Of a stretch of 64,000 nucleotides of DNA, positions 12,591 to 24,600 are shown piece after piece. The position numbers and the translations under genes were made by a program. The stretch is from Cristatella mucedo (lineage: Eukaryota; Bryozoa; Phylactolaemata; Cristatellidae). Every line of letters begins with the position of its first letter. Position 1 is the first letter of the stretch. The DNA lies in the NCBI GenBank assembly GCA_009760855.2, contig WPIO01000017.1, positions 6,502,501 to 6,566,500 on the forward strand, given 5' to 3'. The notes beneath the pieces were generated by a model. It had not been told where the DNA came from and searched no databases. It saw nothing but the letters and a program-made list of their open reading frames with translations.

Positions 12591-13687
12591 CCATAGGTCC
12601 AGCTATTACAGAACAGTGCTAGTAATGCCTAGGTGGTATACTAGGCTCTTGAGAATAATTTGGTGATCACCGGTATCAAATGCTGCCGAAAGATATGGCT
12701 TTCGATGGGCTACTTCTGCTGATGTCGGTCGCCTACTCAAAAGACAGGTGGGTAGGATGGCTGATGGATTTCAGAAACGAATCGCCAAACTCCCTCGAAG
12801 GAAGCGAAATGCAGCAACTTAGGCATTTGTTTGGGCATGCACAGGCATGCTGGCTCAAACAGGAAGCTGCTGAGATGGTCCTAATGCCAGAAATGCTTCT
12901 GAGCAGCAGTGGGCGAACATGGTCGATACATTTAACCAATGATATGAGCAAATTCCAAAAGCATAGCAACTATGTTACAGGCAGGCACGTGCATAAGTTA
13001 CGCCCTGCTGGCAGGAGTCGGCCGAAATAAAGCAGCAGCTTCAAAACGAATCCGTTTAGTTTGACGAACTATCTTGATGTCCATATAATTTATAATAGAT
13101 AGCATCGAAGGTACAAGCTTATCTACGGCCGGCTACATTTCGGTGGGACAGCCTATGGTTCAGTGCGTTTGAGGATTGATGCCTACGAAACGAGGACTCT
13201 TATCAAATGGACGAGTGGCCAAACCAAAAGTCATTATTATACCACCCTCTCTGAAATACTGTTACGACTGGTCGACCCTTGCTAGTTCGGGTAGCTACAT
13301 AACACGTGCAACCTGCTAAGACTAGAGGCTCGAAATGATACCAATGATAACGAAACTGAGCTAAATTTTCCTCACAAAGTGCTAGCAACAACACCGTAGC
13401 AGAAAAAGCACAAACACTAGGTTGTACATTACGGCTGATGCGACAGGCGACTTCCAACTGATTCTTTTACAGGCTTGCAGCTCCTAACGCTCAGAGCTAG
13501 CACTCACCAACCGGCAGGCTGTTGCACCAAGAGAGTGACTGCGGTCAGGCACGTGCCTTATATAGCAGCCAGGATGTAAGTCAGACAATAATCTTTTGCA
13601 TACACAATCACACTTCGCTTCTCATAAGGTTCTACTTATCGCGACTAGTTCACAAGCTGCTCGGTTCAATTGCAGCAGCCAAGTTCA
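12591..13687. other. No gene recognised
   Basis: A 116-codon plus frame (12680-13030) and an 84-codon minus frame (13457-13203) occur but carry no recognised domain. It is not clear whether the LINE ending at 12330 continues beyond the microsatellite. Confidence 0.4.
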
Positions 13688-13811
13688 TCACCGACATTAG
13701 GGCGACCAGACCAATAGCCATGACTCGAGCAGAGAAATGACATATATTAACATTGCTCTAACATAGCAGGGATATCATTGGTGGCATAAAAACGCACCTG
13801 CTGGACAAGTG
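13688..13811 (+). repeat. Direct repeat, left copy
   Basis: Roughly 120 bases, beginning 'tcaccgacat' and ending 'ctggacaagtg', recur in the same orientation at 14951-15067. Similarity is high by eye, with small indels. The LINE A fragment at 13808-14500 lies between the copies and abuts this one. Confidence 0.75.
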
Positions 13812-14500
13812 ACCCTTCATTGGACGACCACATCGGCTCCACAGTCCAGTCTGCCTACTTTAAGTTACATAGCATTGCTAAAATTCGGGCTTGTTTAGAT
13901 AAGGATACCACATCTAAGTTGGTCCATGCATTTGTGACATCCCATCTTGACTTCTGTAACTGACTGCTTACTGGCCTACCGGCCTGTGCACTCAGTCAGG
14001 CGCTTACAGTTCGTGCAAAACTCTGCAGCTAGGCTTGTCTGTCGTGAGTGTAGCAGTTGCCACATTGCACCACTTCTCGCCGACGTGCACCGGCTCCCAG
14101 CCAAGCAACGCATCAACTTGAAGGTTTTATCACTCACTTTTTAGGTCCCATCCTTCTTGGGCTCCAGACTACATATCAGATCTACTCCCTCACCAGGCTA
14201 AGCATCGTACCACCAGCTTTTTGGAATGAAACTGTTAACCCATACCCTGTAAAAATCTCAAATCTCTTAGAGATCGGTCTTTGGTTAGCATACTTCCAAA
14301 GCCTGGAATTCACTTGCGACTTTCGTCATGACATTACCTGACTTGTCCACATAAAAAAAATACACTAAAAACCCATCTATTTACCACAGCATTGAGTGGG
14401 CTCCCGGGATTCCCATCTATTTACCACAGCATTGAGTGGGTTCCTGGGATTCGTTCTTTGTGTGCTTGTGCATGCGAACACTGTGCATGCTGCCGTTAAC
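13808..14500 (+). mobile_element. LINE family A fragment with internal 40-base duplication
   Basis: It starts in the region encoding the segment after the catalytic aspartates ('gacgaccacatcggctcc'). It continues through the coding block for residues like LPACAIRRLQLVQNSAARLVCR, here frameshifted. About 40 bases encoding the region just before the LINE stop are tandemly repeated ('cccatctatttaccacagc' near 14372 and again near 14413). The hairpin and (TTA)n tail are missing. Confidence 0.8.
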
Positions 14501-15442
14501 CAAACATACACACAATACCTAGGCTTGTCGGTCTTAAAGATATCAAACGGCTCGGATTCATCTATAGTCACCAACCACTTGATGGTGGCAGCGTACTCAC
14601 GTGACACCCAATTGTACATTAAGAGCAGCATTCTGCAGTCTCTTAAGGACATCGGCCCAAATCGCCAAACCCTTCTGCAGGCACGAGGGCAGCTTCGCGA
14701 CTTTAGGATCGAGTTTCGCTACGCTCCTCCTCCTCTTCCGCCGGCCTGCCCCTCCCCCGGCCTGCCCCTCCCCCTTGCAGGTTCCAGCTCTTGGACTGGC
14801 TGCAGCAGACCTAGCATGTACGCCGCCACCACCACCATCACCACCGGCAGCTATGAAGCTATCTGCACAAAAGAGCAGAAATAAAGGGCAAGCCCAATCT
14901 GGCGATGCTACACCGTGGCCTGATGCAAGCACTACTCGTCCGAGCAAGTATCACCGACATCAGAGCGACCAATAGCGAGCGACTCGAGCACAGAAATGAC
15001 ATGTGTATTAACATTGCTCTAGGCTAGCAGGCATGGGTGACATAGAGACACACCTGCTGAACAAGTATTGCAGGCGACGAATAATAACCTATGACGGTAA
15101 AGCTGCGGATATAATACGGCTGCAGAAAAAAAGGTGAAAATCAGGCGACGCCTGACGCCTGCGAGCGATGAGTGCACTACGCAGGCAGAAGAGACAGAAA
15201 AGGCAGCGAGCCCGCCCGACGCTCTGACGCAGCTCACGCCTCTGCGAGTGCTGCGAGTCAGGCTCGACGTCTTCCCTGTTTGCAGTAACAAAGCCGTGGT
15301 CACAGCTGCTGCTGCTAAGTCGACTCGCAATGGTTTCCTTGCTGACAAGCACTGAGCTGACGGCAGCTGTGATGAGATGAGAGACGACTGCTGGGTGGGT
15401 GGCTGGGTGCCGCCGTCGCGAGCTCGCGCCTCAAGGGGCGCT
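14501..15442. other. 3' flank of the nucleoredoxin gene
   Basis: Downstream of the nucleoredoxin stop on the minus strand. No clear AATAAA-type signal could be assigned, so the 3' UTR end is unknown. A C-rich patch near 14737-14776 contains 'cggcctgcccctccccc' twice in tandem. The right copy of a direct repeat occupies 14951-15067. Confidence 0.5.
14951..15067 (+). repeat. Direct repeat, right copy
   Basis: Same orientation and order of blocks as 13688-13811, from 'tcaccgacat' through 'attaacattgctcta' to 'ctgaacaagt'. It is far longer than a transposon target duplication, so a small segmental duplication or an unknown dispersed repeat is more likely. Confidence 0.7.
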
Positions 15443-15634
15443 CTAGCGGATGCTCTCCGACTCGAGCTCGCCGGCTTCGTAGCTGAGCACGAACGAGTCG
15501 ACGGCTTCCTTGCTGATGCTGCCAAACCCGGTAGCGACATATTTCTTGCTTTCCTGCACGTCTACGATGGCAAGCAATGGCCTCTCGTCCGCGGATAGGT
15601 TGGCAAACTGGCACAGGCCTTCCACGAGCTGCCC
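15443..15634 (-). CDS. NXN: NXN exon 8 (residues 352-414 and stop)
   Basis: 192 bases after acceptor 'tttcag'. It encodes FANLSADERPLLAIVD, the last strand-helix unit of the C-terminal domain, and an acidic tail. It stops at TAG 15445-15443. Position and sequence match the C-terminus of animal nucleoredoxins. Confidence 0.92.
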   Translation of the reverse strand, partial: GQLVEGLCQFANLSADERPLLAIVDVQESKKYVATGFGSISKEAVDSFVLSYEAGELESESIR

Positions 15635-18558
15635 CTGAAAATAGGATCGAGCATTTAGGGCAGGGAAGCACCTAAGTCACAGTCGCAGCATGCAGGTTTC
15701 GGCGCAAAAGAAAAAAATGTGCGTGTGTGCGTATGTGTGTGCGTATGTGTGTGCATATGTGTGTGTGTGTGTGTGTGTGCGTGGTGCGGAACGTCGAACT
15801 TTGGTGGCCAGAAATGCCATCTACCGGTACAGAGCTGTTTGCCCTGCGCTGCAGCCTCATTGGGTCATCGGAACCGTTAGACGTTACAGGCCATTGAAAA
15901 TATTTGTCGTTTCTCCTGGGCACAACACTGGCAATTCAAAAACTTGTAGCGTTACAAACTCAGTGAAGCAGCATCTGCACTAATGTCTTTAGGCTGCTAA
16001 CACAGCGCTTGTAAAGCCAAGTTTAAACGGTGACTCCTACTGTCTACCTGCTAAGTACCTACCTACATGAGTCGCTGGTGTGATGAGCCATCACCAATAC
16101 TGGACGGGGTGGGGGGGCTCAAGACTTACGGAAGCTCCCTGTGAGTCCCTGTCTATCGAGAATCACGGGTAAGTCACACAAGAATCAGATAGCGAGCCGG
16201 CTGGCGATAAAGGCAATCGTGAAAGGTCAAAAATCCCCCCCCACCGGGGGGGGGGGTGTGCGTGCATCTCGGAGGTTCATCCTACCTACTAAAAGCACTT
16301 TTTCCAATAAACACATAAACACGAGGCCAAGTGAAATGCACAGGTTATTTTGCAGCACGTTCGACAACAACTTGCTGTCACCACAGAGCTTGCAGCTTGG
16401 TCCCGTGAGCTTCCTGTTGCTCCTTATGAACCTCGTCGTGCCGTGCGACAGATATCAGCTACAGCTAGAGCACTAGTAGCACTGTGCTCACGAGAACCAC
16501 GTGCACAAGCGCGAAGCGCGCATAGAGTGAGAGTCAGCTCCCGTGCTAAGCGAGTCTTAAGAGGTCGAAGGTCGAAGCAGAAGAACAGCTTCGGCATCGA
16601 AGGAAGGTCGCAGCGCCAGCGCCCTAACTGGGCTGCCAAAGGCTAGTAATAATAATGATAATATTAACAATAATGCACTTGATGAAGCGCCCTCAGAGAA
16701 CTCAATCTCTTTCTATGCATTTTACATTTGCTGCAAAGGGAAACGCGATTGAATGGTAAGTAATATCGTGTTTGGTAAACAATATGAACAATATGGCTAG
16801 TGGCAGCATGCACAGTGTCAGTATGCCTGAGCACATGAAGGATGAATCACAGGGACCCACTAAATGCTGTCCTAAATAGGAGCGTTTTTAAGTTCTTTTT
16901 ACGTGGTCAAGTCAGCGGATGTTGTGACGCAAGTCGGGAGTGAGTTCCAGGCTTTGGGAGCATATGAACTAAATGCACGGTCTCCAAAGGATTCAAGGTG
17001 TGTACGAGGTATTGGTAAACTGTTAGAGCGGATGGTACGATGCTTAGCCTGGTGGGGAGTAAATCTGAGAGATAGGCTGGAGCCAAAGAAACTGTTAGAG
17101 CAGGTGGTACGATGCTTAGCCTGGTGGGGAGTAGATCTGAGAGATAGGCTGGAGCCAAAGAATGAGCAACAAATCCTTGAAGTCAATCCGTTGCTTGATA
17201 GGTAGCCAGTGCAGGTCGGCGAGAAGTGGTGTGATGTGGCAACTGCGATGCAGTAGGTCCAAATGGCAGGATTGAAGTAGCAGTAAATTGCCATCGTCCT
17301 CAAAGGTTGATATCCGGGGATAACTTTGGTTCACCACGGAAAATTTGCAAAAACTTAGGATTCTGGCATCACGAAAAACCACGACTAAATTCATCGGCCG
17401 CTGTCTGAATCGTTTCATTCGCAGTGCATTCGCAGTCCACATGAAATGACTTCTAGCATAATCAATTTTATACCGAATGAGACTACAAATGGTAAATTTT
17501 GGCCAAGGGGTGTGGTTCCATGCCTTTAACTACCAACGGCATGGGCTTGACCCCTGCAGCCCATTGAAAGCATATGTACAGGGATATAGATTAGGTTCTC
17601 TTAGGGTGTTATATAAAATGAATGCATGCATGGCAAGCAAAGAATCACAATCAAGGCATAGACAAATTGCACTAAGAAAAGTTTTGATATCACTCTCAAT
17701 GAATGCCCACTGGGTCCAAAAGCACACAGTTCAATATCAACAGATTCCTACTTAAGCTACCATGCAAGGATAAGTATTAACCGTCATGGTTACAATGAGC
17801 CAATCCATAGAAGACACTATCAAAAGCAGCTCTGAAGAGGTACTAGGAGGCATACGACTATCAGACACGACATCGACAGATCTTCTTTCGTATCTTCAAG
17901 ACTAGCCTATCGACTATCGACGTCCACACCACGTGTGGACGTCGATCGGTCGGTCGATCGAAGACTTACAGCCACTCCTCCTAGCCGCTCTGGGAAAGGC
18001 CGCACGAAGTGATTAAATAAAATGCTGCAATTAAAAAATAATGCCCACAACGCACAAGACAGATGCCACACCACGACGACAAGACACTGGATCACACACG
18101 AAGAGAAAACCTGCTAGTCTCAAGACGTAAGCGTAGACTGAGGAAGGATAAGGCCCTTTGGTGCCGGCGGCCAGCAGCGACCGATCAAGCTATTAGCAAG
18201 TCAATTGTGTCAATTCAGGCAGTGCAAGCAGAGACAGTGAGATGCGGCCTGTCCCGGCTCGAGACATAACCATGCCAGACGCGATGGCATGCCCCTAGGC
18301 ACTAGCAAACATGCTTGATTAAATTACAGGCAACCGGTCGGTAGCAGGCTAAAAGCAGCCAGCGGTCGACTATCCGTGCAGTATATGGTTTGCTACCCAG
18401 CAGCCTGTGAAGCCACTGCCATGCAACCAAATGTGCATGCCTCACTGGGTAGCATGGGCACAGGCTGCAGCACTTCATGCACTATGGGGAAAGGGGAGTG
18501 AGAGCAACAAAGGAGTCACACAGAGAGTGAGAGAAATGGGGTGAGAGAGAGAGAAATG

Positions 18559-18606
<48 letters not shown>

Positions 18607-21600
18607 CAGAGAGCGAGAGAGAGATGGATATAGATAGTTAAAAAGTGAGCGAGGGAGAGAGATGGAAAGTGAGAGAGTGATAGGGAGAGTTATAGAGAGA
18701 GTGATTGAGAGAGCGACTGTGGGATAGAGGGAAGGCAAGGGAGAGGAAAGAGCAGGAAGGACAAGGGACAAAGCATGAGTGAGGAAGCATCTGACTAGGA
18801 GATGGCGAGACAAACATGAGGGCGGGGCAGAAAGCAAGAGGGCAGGGCAAGAAGCAGGCAAGAGAACGCACTGTGCCGGCGTAGAAGAAGAACAGCTCCT
18901 GGCTGTCGCCCTTGGCAAAATGGCGCTCAGCTGAGTCTTTCAGCGCCGCCTTTGCCGCCTCCATGCTTGTCTCCGACCCATCTACAAATGGAAAAGCATC
19001 GCCGCCGTGGGAGCTGCAGTTCAGCGAGACGAGCATTCGGTTGGAACAGTCCGGCTGCCTAGCGAACCCGGTGAGCTTGGTAGCGGTCGGCGCCCTAGTG
19101 GCCTGCACCAGCGCTTCGACCGGGACGTGATATGTGAGCGGATGAAAAAACGAAATGCATCTCTGCGCTAGCAAGGAGCATCCTTTGCACGGACACAGCA
19201 GCAGTCGGCCACCGGCACAAGGTGACGCAAAGGCAGCGAGGCTAAGCTGCTCTGCTCTGCTCGATTTGCCCGGTACTGGCCGTTCCCTGACGGCCGCCAC
19301 TGCCGGCGACGCATCGAGCCCGGTTGAAAGCCGGAATGGATCGAGGTGGCGGCCGCCGGCACGACTGCCAACGAGGCGGCAGGGGCAGTGCGTACCTGTG
19401 AAGAGCACCAGGCTGGCGCTGTCGTTCAGCTTGTCGGCGCTGGCCGGAGTGAACTCGTTGACGGCTTTCGGCGGCCACGGGAAATTCTGCGACAGAGCGA
19501 AGGAGGAATGAGAGAAGGCGCTCCCACAGCAGCAGCAGCAGCAGCTGGTGAGAGCAGCACACGAGACGACCTGGCTGCAAGAGCCGAAGCGAAAGACGGG
19601 CAAGAGACGGCAAAGAGGACGCGGCGGTGTGGCTAACCATGCGCACGGGTTACTACGCACTGCCGGCGCATGTTCAGGGCAGCTCGCGCTCAGGGCAGCT
19701 CGCGCTGAGGGCTGCCGCACAGGTTGCAGGGGCAGGACTTCCTCTCCTGCCCGGCCGGTGCAGCAGGCACAACTCACCAGCCCCTGAGGATCTGCCTCGG
19801 CCTCGCTTCTGCCGCTAGCCGTGATCATCTTGTTGTTCTCGTCGATGAGCACGAGCGTGGGGATGCCTGAAGAGGCGTACAGACGTGCGAGCGCGAGAGC
19901 GATCGCAGCAGCAGCAGCTGCATGGAGAGAGAGGCCGTCAAAGCCGGCCGGGCGCCGTAAGGCCGGCTGTCGCCCATGCATCAAAGTGCCGAGGCGAAAG
20001 ACAGCGCGCACACGCGCACAGTATAGGATGGCGGCTCCATCTCCTTCCATTGAGAAGCCCCACCCCCATTGCGAGGCAGGCATGTTGCGGCCGCTCGCAA
20101 CACTGTCAACAACGCCGGAGGCATTTTCACTCGGTGATTAAACTGCTGCCCGGCAGTCTCGCCGTGTCTTACCTCAACGCGGCTATGCAGATCGAGCAGC
20201 AGCAGCAGCAGCTCAAGGAAGTAGCTCACAGCAGATGCACTGGTCTACAGCTGCAGGCCTCTCTCTCTGCTGTGATCGTTGCTACAGCAGCAGCGCAATT
20301 GTAGTGCTTCTCTCCTGCCTGCACCGGCTCCCCATCAAGCAGTGTGTAGACAGCAAGGTTTTGTCGCACTTGCTTTTAGGTCCATCCATTGTCTAGCTCC
20401 AGCCTATCTGTCACAACCGCTCCCTAGCCTATGACTATGCATCGTGCCTATCCCTCTGCTGATTCAAATCGTTTAGCTTTATCTCGAACCAAACTCAAAT
20501 CCTTAGCCTTAATTCCTCAAATCCTCTAGTTCCTTTATGCACCCAAAACCCGCGATTGGCTCCAGACTGAAATCCCTTAACTTGACATTAAGAAAAGCCA
20601 AAAAGCCCCACGCTCCTCACATTCTTTTCTTCGTCATCATACACCGTTGCTTGCGTGGTTATTCGTGTTGCAATGGTATTTGTACACATTATCACTAGCC
20701 AATGGCTTCCTCTCCAGTGAATGTAACGTGCCTAGAAAGAGATTTTTTATCTTTATTACTGTTTTTGTTATGAAGACGAGTCTCCTCGAGACCACAGCAT
20801 GGCTGCACTTCGGCGTCGATTGCTGTCGATATCAGGGAGATTCCATAGAAATCAGAGGTAGGAGAAAGCTGCCTTGCATAAACAAGCGTCAGGAAATAAG
20901 CATGCACCACTCAAATCAGACGAGTGGTTGATGCCGCCAGCAACAAAAAACCAGGCGACGAAACACATCGGCGGCGGGCCAAATGGAAAGTAAGAGGACA
21001 ACGTTGCTCGACAGGTGCCCACTGCGGTCAGACCAGGGGAGGGCCTGGGCACATCGGTCTGCTGCAATGATGCAGATTACTATTGCACCAACCATGACAC
21101 ACAGCAACCAGAGATGGCTTACACTGTGCACTAACTACTACTCTAGCAGCTCTGTCTGTCGGCTGCAAGTGAGATGACAGCATAGGTTGCTTGAGGATTC
21201 AGCCCAATACCCTACTTAGGATGCAGCTACAGTATGCATCCACTGAAGCTACACACAGTGGTAATCTAGCCTTTAAGCAAAATAGAACAGGGTAGGCTAA
21301 TTGTTCCGGGAACGCTAGCCGGAGCCACTGTCGCGTTTGCTGACAACTCAGATCCGTGGAAAGCCGTGGAAAGCTGCCAAAAAGCCGATGAGGCAGACGA
21401 GAGAGCAGAAGCACTCAGTTTTCAGGGTTGAACAGTAACTTGAGTGGCTGGCTGAGCTGCTGCTTCGAAGAGGCAGAGCGATTACTCACCGTCGACGTCA
21501 CACGAGCTGTTCAGCTCATCGATGCGCGGGTCACCGTGCGGAATGGCAAGCCACGGCATCTCAGAGAAGTACTCTTGAAATGCGGCTTCGTTTCTATCAG

Positions 21601-24600
21601 CTGAGCAAAAGACGATTTGGAATTTCTTGCCATCTTGTCTGATCTTATTGTAAGTCTCGACCAGCCGTGGGGTGAAGTCGCGGCATGGCGAACACTACAA
21701 AACAGGGTGCTACGGGCTAGGCAAGCCACCGACCAGGGATGCATGGGGTAAAGAGAGCTAAACAAAGGGGGAATTATACGGGTTCAAGGCTGTACGCCAG
21801 CCCTCAAGTCCTGAGATATGAGATATGAGTGTACCAAAGTGAGTGAGAACACGTACTGCATGTATTTGTTAAAAGGCTTGGGGCCCATGGAGGAGAACAC
21901 ATCCAAATTCAATTGCCGTAAACAGCAGAGCACTGGGTTTAGAGTAAGCCAACAAACAGAGGGTGCATGCAAATAAATGTGGACAATAAATAAATTTGAA
22001 CAATACATAAATAAGTATGGACAATACATTAGCTGTTCCATTCCTGCGCTTAAAGGCCGTTGGCGATAGAAGCTTTGGTTCTGCAGGTCCTAAACTGTGG
22101 AACTTGCTTCCACGATCCCTATCCAACGACAACTGCTGACGATACTCAGCTGTATTTGTCATTCAAACCGCCGGAATCTGCTGCAGCAACTAAGAAATTA
22201 AATGCTTGCCTTGCCGATATTCGATCCTGGATGTCGGAAAACTTCTCGAAACTACATGACGACAAAACCGAACTGCTGCTCATAGGACAACCTAAGCATG
22301 TGGCTGGATTAAAAAGCTTTACTCTTCTAATAAATATGGTGCTGTTGTGCGAGCATCACTACGTGCTCGAAATTTATGTGTCATATTCGACAGCTGCCCC
22401 AATTTTAAAAGCTTCATTCAGAAGACTGCTTCTACAGCTAGCCATCACGTCCGATACCTATACATAATTAGGAGCTGTCTTCCATAGTGGCTTGCCGAAA
22501 ATTTAACTAGCTCCTTGGTTCTGTCTCGGCTTGATTATTGTAATTCCCTTTTGGCTGGGCTATAAAAAAAGCAACTAGGTCACTGCAACTGACTATGAAT
22601 ATGGCTGCAAGGCTAGTTTTCAAGTCCCAGAGGTTTGCGCAAGTGCCTCCTTTGCTAAAAGAGCTGGATGCCGGTTGAGCAACGGATACAGAACTGAGCT
22701 CGTACGCTGACCCACAAGGCCCTCCGCGGATTGGCTCCTTTGTACCTAGTAGAAGTGCTGCACCATTTTCAGCCTCTTCGAGCCCTTAGGTCCTGTGTGG
22801 ACAATAAATTAGCTGTTCCATTCCTCTGCTTAAAGACCGCTGGCAATAGAAGCTTTAGCTCTGCAGGTCCTAGACTGTGGAGCTCATTTCCAGGATTCTT
22901 ATGCAATGACAACTTCTCTCCTGCTGCCGACTATGGCACCTCCTTTCCAGTGGTCCTGAGCTGCTACTTCCATGCTACTCATTGCCTCAACTGCTCTCCT
23001 GACTCTGCTATGCTTAGCACTTTCTCTTTGTCGCGTGAGATGAAGTCTGTGGGCTACCGAATGCATACCGAAAGCCGCTTAGGCTGTGAGTGCGCTATAC
23101 AAAACTCTCCTACGTAACATCCACATAGTCTTTGTGACTTTGCGGAGTTGCAGATGGAGGTACATTACATTACATTCCTTTCCTGCTGCCGACTATGGCA
23201 CCTCCTTTCCAGTGGTCCTGAGATGCTACTTCCATGCTACTCACTGCCTCAACTGTTCTCCTGACTCTGCTATGCTTAGCACTTTCTCTCTGTTGTGTGA
23301 GATGAAGTCTGTGGGCTACCAAATGCGTACTGAAAGCCGCTTAGGCTGTGAGTGCGCTATACAAAAGTCTCCTGCGTAACACCCACATAGTCTTTATGAC
23401 TTTGTGGAGTTGCAGATGGAGGTACATTACCTTGCAAACACAAAGGTGCATGTAATCATAATCCAAGCATACACAGGTGCATGCAGATGGGTGCACCCAA
23501 GTGAGTGAGAACACACACGCATGTACTCTAAAAAAAAAGGTTAGGGCCATTGAGGAGGCTGCGTCCAATTTTGATTGAGTTCAAGTCAAGCACATCACCC
23601 TCTTTGTGCTAGCTGCCAGTAAGTTAGGATAAGTTAGTGTGCCATGCACTAACCAATCGCTTGATCTTAGGACACTTGCATCTCGCACCAGCAGTTAGGG
23701 CACGTTGATGAAAGGTCACTTACCCAATGAGCAGAGAAGTAGATGCCGACTACAGAGCCCTGAAGCTCGTCTCGGCTGACTTCGCTGTTATCATTTTTTA
23801 TGAACTTGCCCGAGTAAAAGATCTCTTCGAGCGACTTGGGCCTCCAAGGGAACTGGGCTGCCTCGGGATCTTCAGCCACGTGCCGACGACCTGCAGACAA
23901 GAATATCATGGTCGTCCACCGATGTTTCAGGTCATTCATAAAATACTTCGTAGACATTCATTTATCAGACGTGTGAGGTGCAATTCATGCAGCAAGGTAA
24001 CATTCACAAGACGAATCAGTATGCATGTAATTAAGCTGCTGCCGTAAGTTCAGCCACAGGACAAGCATTACAATACTTGCCAAAGCATGGCAAACAAACA
24101 TATGAATCCCCTAAGTGTTCCATGACAAAAATGCAATATAAGGACCCTTACCTACAGACAAGGTGTTACTTTGCAAAAAACGACAGCCCGAGGAAATTCA
24201 AAATGAAGCATCATCGACAAATACACAGTGGCTAATGGATCTAAATGATCACTAAGCACAATACATAATGGCTAACAATTACGCTTAACTGATGAAGATT
24301 TGCAGGCCTAACCAGTTCAACATGGCCCGAGTCTGCAAATGATCATAGGAGTACAACGGTTTACCATGTTCAGCTGATTCAATGGCCTCATTTACATAGC
24401 AGACACAAGAGCCGTAGCAGCTATCACTTCTGGTAAGAAAATATAAAGAAATGCCAGCTGCATTGCTTTGCTGGCACTCCCAAGAGCGCTTGCCTTATTC
24501 TGTAAACTGCCAACAAGTCACACATGGTCGAAAGCCTCACGGCAAGGCTTGGCATACCGTTCAACAGTTTCGAGCAGTTACCCAAAACTCTGGGTGGAAT

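Noticed and set aside
12263-12622. Open frames of over 100 codons rich in His-Thr or Cys-Val
   Set aside because: They are translations of the CA/GT microsatellite.
14396-14975. Pro-rich 162- and 124-codon frames
   Set aside because: They cross the end of a LINE A fragment and a C-rich duplicated patch, and are not conserved motifs.
18475-18918. 147-codon Ser/Leu-rich frame on the minus strand
   Set aside because: Low-complexity translation of the purine tract in NXN intron 7.
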